DNA of 64,000 nucleotides from Thunnus maccoyii (Eukaryota > Chordata > Actinopteri > Scombriformes > Scombridae). Below the pieces are notes generated by a model. The model was given only the letters and a program-made list of their open reading frames with translations. It did no database searches and had not been told where the DNA came from. Below are positions 11,425 through 22,300 of this stretch, in pieces. How positions within the stretch are numbered: position 1 is the first letter of the stretch; every line of letters starts with the position of its first letter. Location: positions 7,936,990 through 8,000,989 of the forward strand of contig NC_056534.1 of NCBI RefSeq assembly GCF_910596095.1, read 5' to 3'. A program made the position numbers and the translations under genes.

Positions 11425-13503
11425 TCACACCTTGACATCGTGTGGATTCTTAGCAAAACTCCGTCCACAGCACCTGCCGTCCACGCGCTCCATCTTGGTG
11501 ATGTAGAGGAGAGGCTCGATGCTGCAGCTCAGATCCATAATGGAGAACACGCTGATGCTGATCTGGCAGCGGAACTGCACAAACGTGTAGTAGGGCACAA
11601 AGGGCATGAGCGCCACGGGGGGAAGGTAGTTCGCCACGATGATGGCCAGGATGATCAGCACCATCTTGAAGGCCTTTTTCTTCACCGGGTGCATCTCCTC
11701 CTTTCCTGCCACAGAGCGGCGGAGGACCCAGATGACGGAGATGTTGCAGAAGACCATGACTGCAAAGGCAAAGAGGATGACACCGCTGAAGACCTCGTTG
11801 ACACTCATGACTCCCAGGATACTCTTGGTGAGGCCGTAAGCCAGGATGAGGCCCCAGACAACCACAGAGATGCCGATGCGGATCTTGTTGTCTCGGATAC
11901 CGGTGAACAGTACGGGGTGAACCACTGCTATGTACCGGTCGAGGCAGATACACACCTGCAGCAGCAGACCAGGGAGGGAAGATCAGGTTGGAGTATGCTT
12001 TGATACATTTTAGTGGTAGAAAATCTACTTGGATGTGTGTCTGGACAAAGTTTGATTGAAAATGAACCTTTTGTCATTTCAAAAACTCTCCAATGACTCG
12101 GATTAAACTTTCTCAAGACACTTGTACTCAAGAGTTTCAGCACTCTGATCTGTCTTATATGTGTTTATGTAAGAAAATCGAAATTAACCAAGCTCGATTG
12201 TTATGCCTCTCCACCTGTACAAACACATGGAAGTGAACTCCCTCACCCTGGCAGTGTGTTTGAACCCAGCAGGGAGCTGTTATAATGCCTTCATGGGATT
12301 TCTCTGAGTTTAAAATATGATTAGGACAACAACTAATCATTATTTCATCATTGATTAATCTACTGATTATTTTCTTGATTCATCAACTATTCATTTTGTC
12401 TGCAAAATGTCAAAAAATAGTGAAAAATGCCCATTACAGTTTCCCAGTGGCTAAAGTGACACATTTTAACTGTTCACTTTGTCTAACCAACAGCACAAAA
12501 CCTAAAGACATTCAATTTACAGTGTTGCTCACATTTAAGAAGCTGATACCAGCAAACTTTTGGTATTTTAACTTGAGAAGTGGCTGAAATTATTAATCGA
12601 TTATCAAAATAGTTAATTTTCCATCAATCACATAATCGACTAGTCATTTTAGCTCTAAATATGCCAACTCATTAAAAAATGCAAACTCTAAAAATCATGG
12701 ATATAAGTGAGGCTATGAGGTGATGATATATGATCTGATACTGTATATAAACCAAAGCTTATGTACTGTATATATGTAAATTGACAGGATTATGAGCAGT
12801 ATTGCATCCAAAATAGAGCTGCAAAAGTTGCTGCCTTCATTTGCTTTTACCCAAGTTGAGCTGCATCTCTGACCTTTCTGCATTCACGTGCAAACCGTTA
12901 TGACATTACCACAGGTAACAGGTCAAGAAAAGCCTGTTTTTACTGTCAATTTCACTCAAAGGTTCAAAGAAGTCCTCAACATGAAATACACTGTGGCAAA
13001 AACATTGTTCTATCTTTATGGAGGCAGAGAGCTATCACTCTATATCACTTTAATCAGTATAATATGAATTAAAGACACATCATTTCATACTCTGGTGTTA
13101 TGTATTATGTACAAAAACTCACCAAGAAGAGTGGTGCTACATCCTTGAGACCATATGCGAACCTTTGGAAGTACCAGATGCGACTGTCACCCAGTATTAA
13201 CCGGTTGACCATCTCTATGGGCGTCATCAGGCAGAAGTAGGCATCCAGGATGGCCAGATTGAAGATGAAGATGTCGGACGTGGCTGTGTCGCTCTTCTTG
13301 CTGGCGATCTGCCAGATGACCAGGACGTTACAGGGTGTTCCCACCGCCAAGTTGAACACCTTGACCCCATAGTAGAAAATGAAGCCATAAGGGGCCACAG
13401 CGCACACTGCGAACTGGTACCATGGAGGACGTCCACTGGGTTCACTGGGGGTGGTAGAGTTCATGTAGAGGTTGGTGGATGGGCTCAGAGTGACGTTGAA
13501 CAT
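11425..13503 (-). CDS. Class A (rhodopsin-family) orphan GPCR, two coding exons
   Basis: Coding exons are 13503-13123 and 11955-11425 (minus), 303 residues, with a phase-0 intron between Leu127 and Val128, just before the DRY motif. The start Met (MFNVTLSPS) lies 21 bases into an exon whose acceptor (tttctttgtccag) precedes 13524. N-glycosylation sites are at Asn3 and Asn15. Landmarks of class A receptors: Asn in GTPCNVLV (TM1), NLAILD (TM2), D133-R134-Y135 followed by IAVVHP (TM3/ICL2), Trp in VVVWGL (TM4), PVKKKAFKM leading into TM6, and EPLLY in place of NPxxY (TM7). TM6 ends VANYLPP rather than CWxP. There is no Cys at the top of TM3 and none in the very short ECL2; Cys34 and the Cys of FRCQIS (ECL3/TM7) could pair instead. 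It looks closest to purinergic/PAR-like delta-group receptors, but ligand and orthologue are not recognised. Confidence 0.85.
12328..12656 (+). mobile_element. hAT-type MITE (copy 2, in GPCR intron)
   Basis: It shows the same family layout: caacaactaatcatt and gattaatctactgattattt at the left, catttaagaagctgatacc inside, and attaatcgattatcaaaat then cgactagtcattttagctc at the right. It lies in the 1.2 kb GPCR intron, antisense to the gene. Confidence 0.6.
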
Positions 13504-13810
13504 TGTGGGGAAGAAGTGCTGATACTGGACAAAGAAAGGATGCATGAAAGGTTAAATCTGATTATCCACATTTCATTTTTGTTCATTTTGACCTCTAAAA
13601 AGTGCCTGTTATAACCAGTCACAGGGTTGTCATAGCAATTAAAATGTCTTTGTTCATGGTCTAAAAGTAGATTCTCAAATTTGAAGCACAAAAATGTGAA
13701 AACCTCATTATTTATTCATATATATAATATTTAGTCTATACAAAAGCTCCATAAAAACTACCTTACAGAGGTTATACAGTGGAACCAGACATCACATCAA
13801 CCCATCTTAC

Positions 13811-13920
13811 CTTAACGGGTTGTCCTGTAGTCCTCAGGTGTCTCCACTTGCTGCAGAAACCAGAACTTTCTTGCATGTAGCAGCAGATCAATGGGACCAG
13901 GAGCATTAAAAACACCCCAC
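13811..13920 (-). other. Probable 5' non-coding exon of the GPCR gene
   Basis: On the minus strand a good donor (cgttaag/gtaagatggg, GT at 13810-13809) lies 287 bases upstream of the acceptor before 13524. The 5' boundary is not visible; I place it near 13920 by the C-rich stretch there. Inference from splice consensus only. Confidence 0.35.
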
Positions 13921-14833
13921 CCCCCTTCCCCCCAACCCCTCTGCAGGGACTAATGCCACTTTTGGATTGGGCCAGTTTGTGGGACAATGGCAGTTCAACG
14001 TCAACATAGTATTACTGATGCAAAATAGAGTTGCATAGAGGACTTCAGCAATTGGACGGTTTGGATACGTGCAAAGAGGCGTGTTTAGGTTGGGCTGGAT
14101 GTGGTTGGCCATGTGTTCATGTGTTAGACGTAGAGCTAGTTGTACTGACGGTGGAACAACCTGCCTGCAGAACGTAGTGTTGCATAAATGTAGTGTGGTC
14201 AAGTTAAAGTTCCCAGTTGTTGCATTTTATTTTTTTCTCAGCCCTCTGTCTTAAAGATTCCCCAAGCCACTGGGCTGCTGTTGCTTTTTTCATGTTTCTC
14301 ATTTATGGCTTTAGTTAGGGAACGAACAGTAAGCTGATCCCAGGTCTGTGCGTAAGGTTTCTTTTTTATCTCACTGATGCAACTGTACAGTGTTCAGTAA
14401 ACAGGTGATGCAAGGTATGCATAAATGAGAAATCTAATGCAAGGTGTTACTAACGTGCCCAGACTGTGTAAAGTCTTTAGAAAAAATCTGTTGGGAATAC
14501 AAGCTTGCAAATTCATGACAAACATCCACTTACATTAATAATGCTGCGTGTTATGTAACATTTTACATCACTCAGCCAGCTTAATGTAGAGGTTGATGTG
14601 GTTGCACTAACATGGTTACATAATGTGAACATGCATGAACAACAAAAGCAACTGGATATGTGATAAAACTTAAAATAAAAAAGCTGTTATTAACTTACAA
14701 GCTGGTGTTTTGTTTGATCATGTTACCAGTTATACAAGATTTTTGTAAAAGCTGGAAAAAAGGCAAATAGAAAGGTACATTGTAGATCTGAAGCAGCAAA
14801 CTGTACAAACCGCAACCTCAGCTCAAACACCGT
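13921..14833. other. Intergenic region between GPCR gene and its broken paralogue
   Basis: About 0.9 kb with no supported gene, probably holding the promoter of the minus-strand GPCR gene. No regulatory motif was assigned. Confidence 0.4.
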
Positions 14834-15590
14834 GATGGAAATCTCCAAGGGCATCGAAACCACCAACCAGAACATCACAAGAAAGATACTTCTTACCCAT
14901 AGTGGTGACGGTTCCTCCACTGGGCCTGCCGACCAACGCTCTGGTCGTACGCCTCCTGCTAGGCAAATCACGAGACCTTGAGATCTTCACACTCAACATG
15001 GCGGCTGTTCTGCCTTTTGGTCCTCATTGAGTACTGCTAACTTCCTGGCTTGAGGTTTGAACCGAGCAGGAGGGCCGAGTCAAGTTGCGACTGTGGCTGT
15101 GCCTGGTGGTGAATGCTCTATAACTGCTGTTTGCTGTGGACTTGTGAAGTTCTCCCCACTGTTCAAGTGGAGTGTCATACTGGTGCTGTTGAGCACTAAC
15201 ATAATGATCATATTAACCTGCAACATCCTGATTCTCAGGTCCCTCCACCAGCCAGGGCGGGGTGCAGCAGGAAGGAGGTCAATCCAGTCAAAAAGTGAAC
15301 ATTTAAGATGCTGCTGACTACACTTGTGCTGGTCAACATCTACTACCTTCCCCTCAGTTCCTACTGAAGCAGTTTGGTCCCAATTATTTAAAGCCTTTCT
15401 CAGTTGTTGCCTGTGTGACCTACATAATTCTCTACATGGGTAGTTTCATTCAGTCTGTCTTATCTCATCCGGACCAAGCAGCTGCCTGAGATGAAATCTA
15501 TCTGTGGTTCTTCTGCTGAGACAAAAACTGGCAAAAGTTTAGAGCAGTCTGTTCTTCCTGACACGGAGAGCCAAATAAGGCAAGAGCTGA
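14834..15590 (+). pseudogene. Broken GPCR paralogue (head-to-head with the intact receptor)
   Basis: Receptor pieces occur in the right order but in different frames. There is a glycosylation-site-rich N-terminus from the ATG at 14834 (ETTNQNITRK), TM1-TM2 (GLPTNALVVRLLLGKSRD, EIFTLNM) in another frame from about 14880 to a stop near 15030, TM5 (WSVILVLLSTNIMIILTC) at about 15168-15230, TM6 (FKMLLTTLVLVNIYYLP) at about 15300-15360, and TM7 (SVVACVTYIILYMGSF) at about 15395-15445. TM3-TM4, including any DRY motif, are missing. The run before TM6 reads RKEVNPVKK, stop, TFKM, against GKEEMHPVKKKAFKM in the intact neighbour, so the two are paralogues. At least three frame changes or stops interrupt it. 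No introns are visible. Confidence 0.75.
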
Positions 15591-15621
15591 ATGGTAGGGT
15601 TGCAATACGTATTACATATCA

Positions 15622-15825
15622 AAGCTGCAACTAACAATTATTTTCATTATCGATTAATCTGTCGATTATTTTCTCGATTAATTGATTAGTCAATATAGAA
15701 AATGGTTAAACATGTTTCTCAATGTTTCCTAAAGCCCAAGATAACGTCCTCAAATGTCTTGTTTTGTCCTGACCAACAATCCACAACCTGAAGATATTTA
15801 GTTTACTATCAGTGAAAAATGTAAA
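15622..15825 (+). mobile_element. hAT-type MITE (copy 3, 3'-truncated)
   Basis: It begins aagctgcaactaacaatta and contains cattatcgattaatctgtcg, cctcaaatgtcttgtttt and agtttactatcag, matching the left two-thirds of the family. The right end is missing. It lies 30 bases past the GPCR pseudogene. Confidence 0.65.
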
Positions 15826-16849
15826 GGTTCAGGTTTTGTACCACATGTAAATGTTTGTATGCAAATCGACACTGATGAGCCAACAAGTAACTTTAATATA
15901 AAGCATGCCACTCAAACACAGATGGGCCAATTTTATTACTTAGAAGTGTGGCTGAGCTCACAGTATATATCATCGTCATGTCTGTGAATATGCTCTGTAA
16001 TGACAAAGTTATGGCCAAAAAATCATGCAATGACAAAAGTATGTCACAATGTTTTGTTTATTTAATCAGACAGTGGTAGTCAAATACTCTGGAAAACGCC
16101 ATGGGCAGTGGCCATGGGCGGTCATTACATTAAGTTGTCTTACAGGCAGAACGGCTGTACAGTCTGTTCAACAGCTTTCAAATATAAAAACAAGTATTTC
16201 ATCTGTTTTACGTAACATGAGTGGATAAGATGGAAATATACTGTACTGCATATAGTAATACACATCCTCCTCATCTCAAAAGCATATCAGTTTGTAATCA
16301 ATGCATTTATAAAAAATACTTCCACCAAGAGGAACAGATTTGTAATCAAGCTGCAAATCATAATAAATGCTTGTACATAACAAAGATGTTTAATGAATAA
16401 AGTAAAATTATAAATTAAAAATGATAAAAATGTACCAACATCATTGAATTAACTACAATCATTAGCTTAAATACAAAATGAAATGCACTCATTATAAATT
16501 CATGTAACCTGCACAAATTAGACAAATATTTTATATCCACTTTTAGAAAAAAGTAAAAACTAAAATGAAGGATTTCATTCTCACCAATGTATGTTTTATA
16601 AAGCAGATAATAAATACATTTTTTTCCCAGACTTAACTTTAATTTCATGCCAATACTCATTTTTTAAAATGCATGTAAATGATACTGTCATTTGTTTTAG
16701 ATATAACAAAACTTGTTGAGAACTCAAACAGCAACTTTCATTTCTCACAGAGGAGACACAAATATAATTCCTGTTGCAGTCCTCTTATTCAACAGGTCTG
16801 AAAACAAAGAAATCCTTCTGTCTCATTTGTCTCTTTTTCTACCTCTTCT
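15826..16849. other. No gene recognised
   Basis: AT-rich intergenic sequence with no supported feature. Confidence 0.45.
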
Positions 16850-16853
16850 TTAA

Positions 16854-17671
16854 AGGGGCCATATTATGAAAAACTCACTTTTTCAGTGCTTGTGCGTATG
16901 TATTTGGGTCTCTGATGTGCCTACTAACACACAATCTATGAAATAAGACCACCTGGTCAGTTTAGTGTGGGCTGGTTTGCTCTGTACTCATGTGATTCAA
17001 CAAGCCATTCAGATTTGATGCCCCTTCTTACATCACATTGGGCAAAGCTAGGCCAAGCTAAAATAAGCTAAGGGTGAAAAATTCGCCCTTGATGAGCCCC
17101 GGTGAACTCTACAGGAGAGAGCCGGCAGAGAAGCAGAGCTGAAGAGGAATAAACACCCGATTCCGCTCTTATCTGGAGCAGTTTACCGGCGGGAGGAGTT
17201 TGTTTTTTAAACTTTTAGGATTAAGTGGATTTGTCTTAAATCTCGCCTCTCAACTTAGCCGGAGCTAACACCGGAGTCACACTCTACCTCAGCTGCTGTT
17301 ATCAATAATAAACATCTTAAATGCCGGTGAGTTTATATGATTTTAATAATACAGAGCATGTAGATATCTATGTGTATAAGCAATAATGTTGCTGCTGTAT
17401 TTATGCCTTTAGATAGCTCTGATTTACAAATTTACATCATGATTTGTTATTTCAGCATCCCTTTGATCTGTTTATTGCAATTAAATTGGAGCAAAATATA
17501 AGTTTATTTACACTCAAACCGGCCGTTCTGAACGGGGCTGTTTAGACAGGATGAGAAAGCTGCTGTGGTGCTTGATCCTTGTGGTATTTTGATCAAAGCA
17601 TGTCAGAGACATTTTATTAAGACCCAAGGGAACTGCGTTAACTTGCAGAAAAGGTGTATAATATGGCCTCT
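16854..17671. mobile_element. MITE with TTAA target sites (family A)
   Basis: The terminal inverted repeat aggggccatattat at 16854 matches ataatatggcctct ending at 17671 when reversed (one mismatch). TTAA lies directly outside both ends (16850-16853 and 17672-17675). TTAA duplication with short inverted ends is typical of piggyBac-type non-autonomous elements. It is about 0.8 kb with no coding capacity. Confidence 0.7.
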
Positions 17672-17675
17672 TTAA

Positions 17676-19300
17676 GACTAGCATATACTATATTTAATAA
17701 AGGAAATCAGCGACAAATGATGGATTTTACCTGCATTCATCTCTAGTGCACTTCATGATAAGAAAAAAAATGTACTGAACAACAAAGAATACAAATATTA
17801 CACTTTCAGAGCGGCAGAGTTCTGTTTTGTGCTGTCCAAACAATAATTGTGAACTCAAAGGTCTTCTCTTAACACTAAAAGAAGAAAAGAAGACACTTAT
17901 TTTTAGAAAACTTTTGAAAAAATGGAAGCAAACCAATTTTCCTGGGATGTTGTGTAACTTTAGTCCTCCAACTACCAAATATGAACACTCAAAGAGAACA
18001 AGTACTCTACATTTTAGAGATAATAAATGGAAAACTTTGAATAATTTTGCATGTGTCTAGCATTTTGGAAAGTAATCAAAAAAATATTAGCAAGACAATC
18101 CTACAACACAGACATAACACATTAAGTCACTACATTAATATTCTCATTTTACCAAATAAATAACATCTTTCTTTCCTGACTTTGTATTTTATACAAAATT
18201 GAAGTGTTATGTACAAGGAAGTAGAAACACAAACGTCATGGAATCAACATGACGCTTTCCAAAGAGTTAGAAAAAGAGTTTTTCAAGTATTCAAGTACCG
18301 GTCATAAACTCAAAAGTAACGACACTCTAAAAAGAAGAAACATAATACATGATACAAAGCTGCATATATTTTTCTTTTTATAGGAATATTAAATCCAATT
18401 TAACTAGTCATTAACAAACAACACTGATTAAAACATTCACTGCTGCCCTCCGTATAATTTCTACTTATTGTTCATAGGATTGGTACATCCTGTCCTGACT
18501 TGACAAACAAGATCTTTATATTATAAAGATATGAAATATTGGAATTCATTTTGTTGCTCAAAAATGGATGTCAGAAATAAGCGTTTGAATTTTATTAATG
18601 ACACTTTATATTAATGACACTCTAGATTTATATGAACAAGCTTGTAACAAATTGTTGCCACTCAAAACTCCTAAAACAATCTCGTAAATTAGGGTCAAAA
18701 AAGTGAATGAGAAACACTTTCCTTCCCTTCACTTATCAAAATACCCTCGAGTAAGGTGCCTAACATTCACCTGCTCCACCGCAGCTGCTCATTGGCAAAA
18801 TGTAATGAAATGTTGTTTTACCGGGATTGTACGCCGTACAAATGTGAAGCAGGAAATACCTGATAAGTAGCAATAATAATTAACAAATAACAAAAGTTAA
18901 AAATTATTTTGTGGCACGCTCATGAAAGCATAAAGTTTCCAGAACCTTATGCTTTCAAATGATTTTAGGTATAGGTAGATTTTTGGTTTTTAGAAACAAA
19001 TTCCACACTTCATTCTGTGTACACTTTAAACTGTGCACGAAAACCACTTATTAGTTTTGTCACTTCAACAATAAACAATTCAAAACACAGCAAAACCATG
19101 GAATTGATCCCATAAAAAGCTGACACACAGGAGTGACATTTGTCAACACCAAACATTTTCTTTCAGTAGCATTTGACCCTGAACTCACTAAACTGCATTT
19201 TACTTTAAAAAAAAAAAAAAACAAAAACAAAAAAAAAAAAACATTGCAAATGCACTTTCTGATATGTGGGAATGAGCTGTCACGTCACCGTCAGTGAATC
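17676..19300 (-). other. sun2 3'UTR and downstream region
   Basis: It lies just 3' of the sun2 stop codon on the minus strand. TTTATT at 18591-18596 (AATAAA on the minus strand) is a candidate poly(A) signal, which would give a 3'UTR near 0.7 kb. An A-rich run (T-rich on the transcript) occupies 19206-19241. No other gene is seen. Confidence 0.4.
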
Positions 19301-22300
19301 TCATGTGGAGGCGATCACTCCGTGCACACGGAAGCGGTAAACACACGTATATTCCACGTGACCCCAGTTAGTGAGGACACGCAGCTCCACGAATCGATAA
19401 ACCTCGTCACTGGGATTCTGCGAGAAGGAGGTAAGGAAGGAAAAGAAAAGAGAGGAAGAGAAGAACAGAGAGAGAGACAAAAAGTTCAGAGTGCAGAGGA
19501 AAGCAGTGAAGGAGAGATCAAGATAGAAGAGATAGAAGAAAACAGACATCAGACTGTGTAAACATCATGACATTCAAGATGAAGGCAACAAGAGCCGACA
19601 CTAACATTGCATTTTTTAAATAGGACAGGAAGTAATTAGTGTCACGCCCTGTTTTTTGGTTTTGTAAATATGTTTTTAAAGTTGTCAGTTTCAACTCACA
19701 GGAAGCTTAAACGTCTGCGTTGACTCTCCATCCTTATCGTAAGTGAATGTCCCCAGCAACGTTCCTTCTTCTACGTCATCTCTCATCCCCTGAGAAAGAA
19801 ATTACAGTTACGTCAGAGTGGTGACTATTCAGAGTCAGAACGGGAAAGATGCAGTTAGATGCACGTCAGTTTTTTCTCCAAGGTTTAATCTTACAACCAA
19901 TAAGCCTAGAGGATAACAAACAGATCTGCAGTTTCAAACCAGAATTATCATGACTGAAAGAAAAAAATTGCGAGGATTGCTTTTTAAAGCTGCTATTAGC
20001 TGATAGCATCCGGCAGCTTGGATAGCAATATGTTTGTAAAATAATGCAATGTGAGAATTTTAACAGATTGTAGTTTGGGACCACTTACATAGACCTCAAA
20101 GTCCTTGGGTGCGGAGTCGATGCGGCCGGTAGGGGAGTTATAGCGCGGCAGGTGGTCCAGAGTCACATGAGTTATCCTGATGGGGTGAGACAAGGAGATG
20201 ACAAGAGTCCCCTCGACACCATGAAACGCCCAACATTTCCCTGGAAGCAGCACCGGGTAACCCTGGAAGGAAGAGAGGAGAAGCTGTTGTTAGTAGAGCT
20301 AAAACTGTTAATAATCTTTACCAACAAAGTTGAAACACAGAGAAGGAAAAGAGGAGAAGACAGACATGGAGGGACAGAAAGGAAAGATGACCTCAGAGAG
20401 AAGATACAAAGAAAATAGAGAGAGTGGGAGATGATTATTGTACCTGAATGACAGTGCGTGGGCTTTCAGATGGGTACCACAGCGGGAATCCAAACAGGGT
20501 CACACACGCTGAACGAATACGATATGTCTCAGAACACCTGGTGCTGATCACGCTGGCACCTGCGAAACAAGATGATTATTAAGCTTTGTAAAACAAACTA
20601 ATGGATGAATAGATCATCATCACTTTTTCACAGCCACAAACAATGTCCAAACATTTCGGGTAAAACAGTAGACTGAGATCATAGATTTTTGCGAGGGTGG
20701 CCCCAGTGAGAATTAAACCGGTTACCCAATACTGGTAACTAAAGCCAAGTGGCGGTGACATGCAGATGTTCCCAACCTTGAGTCTCCAGGGCAAAGTCGG
20801 CCATTTTGTCAGCTATGGGGCGTCCACAGTCCGAGCAGCCTCCTTTTTCACCGAGCCTGATTATATCCTGCTCCTGATTCATATTGACATACAGAACACA
20901 CTGTGAGTAGTGATGCAGACACCAAGTCACGTGTCAACAATGAAATCAGATCATTAACCACATTTTCCAGATGTCTAATCCAAAACTAAAGGATGCTACA
21001 ATATGACAGAGACTATAAACCTCACAGTAACAGACTTTTATGTGCTATGATTATGGTAATATAGCTTTTAGGGTCTATCTGCAGTATCTATCTGTCTGCC
21101 TACCCTGATGTAGTCAGTGAGCCACTTCTCTATGGCCTGTTGGAGCTCTGGGGTGAGATGGTTGAGGACGGGGGCTGTGCTGGTATCAGGACAAGGGGCA
21201 GGAGGAGGCAACAGCTGGATGGACGACAACTCCTGAGACAGCTACAAAAAATAGGGAGCCACATTAAAATCATATAATGCATAGAAAACAGGTCAGGTTA
21301 GGAGATAAGACACAGGATTAATGAATGTCGCTGTCTTGCCTTAAGAAGTTGGGTACATCTGTATCAGCTCTGTTACCTTTGCATTTTGGGCCTCTAAAGC
21401 TTCTATCTTGAGGATGAGACCGCTGATGGCAGACTGGCTGTCTGTCTGGTAAGCCGCCATCTGCCTCTCCCGCCCGGCGACCTCCTCCTCCAGACGCAGC
21501 CGACTGTCCGATTCCACGGCCTCCAGCTTGGCTTTCATACCCTGCATGTCCAACTCTATTCCCTCCTTCATCTGAGAAAGGAAGAAATTGTAAGGTTAAT
21601 TAGACTTATAGCGAGGTTACAGGGAAGAGTTTTGAGCAAAAAATGTTTCAATATACAATTAATAACTAAATAAAACTCCATTGAGGTTACATTGTCAGTA
21701 ATGTCTTTGGCTGTAACAGCAAGTTGGAGAACTGTTCATTGCTGGCAATGATTTACACTTCCTACATGCTTCTAGTTAAACCAGCCTCTGTGTTTTATCA
21801 ACACCCCTCAAATGCTGTAATTGTAGAATATTTGGCAAATTATAAAGTTACACAGAACAAAATAATAAAGGAACAAAATCATGCAAACATCAGCCTGTGT
21901 TTTATTGCAGTTCTCCATCACCACCACTAGGTGTTACTGTTGCACAGCTAATTTTTTGGTAGACTGTAATGTTCTTGCATCCATTCTGACTTAACTATGC
22001 AGAACCTCCCACCGCCCACAGAGGTGATTTGTTAACAAGGAATGGAAGGGACTGAGAGGAGGCAGAAATAACATCAGACAAAGAAAAATACAGAAAGTCT
22101 TTCACCTGGGAGAGAAGGTGTCCCTGCTTCAGCTGCATCTCCTCCTACAAAAAGACACATATTGTAGATGAACTATAAATGTAAAATATTTTATTTAGAT
22201 CAACATGTTTTGTTCAAGCCAGTTACTTTCATCACTTCCTTCATTTTGTTATTATATTAAGCTGGTTTATTTTTGTAAAAGATAAAGTCTAAAACAACAG

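Noticed and set aside
11413-12003. 196-codon plus-strand frame
   Set aside because: It is the antisense shadow of the GPCR second coding exon, rich in D/H/E as expected from reversed codons.
13504-13545. Start of the GPCR at the ATG at 13545 (MHPFFVQYQ)
   Set aside because: That ATG lies in the polypyrimidine tract of the acceptor before 13524. The next Met (13503) begins a typical glycosylated N-terminus.
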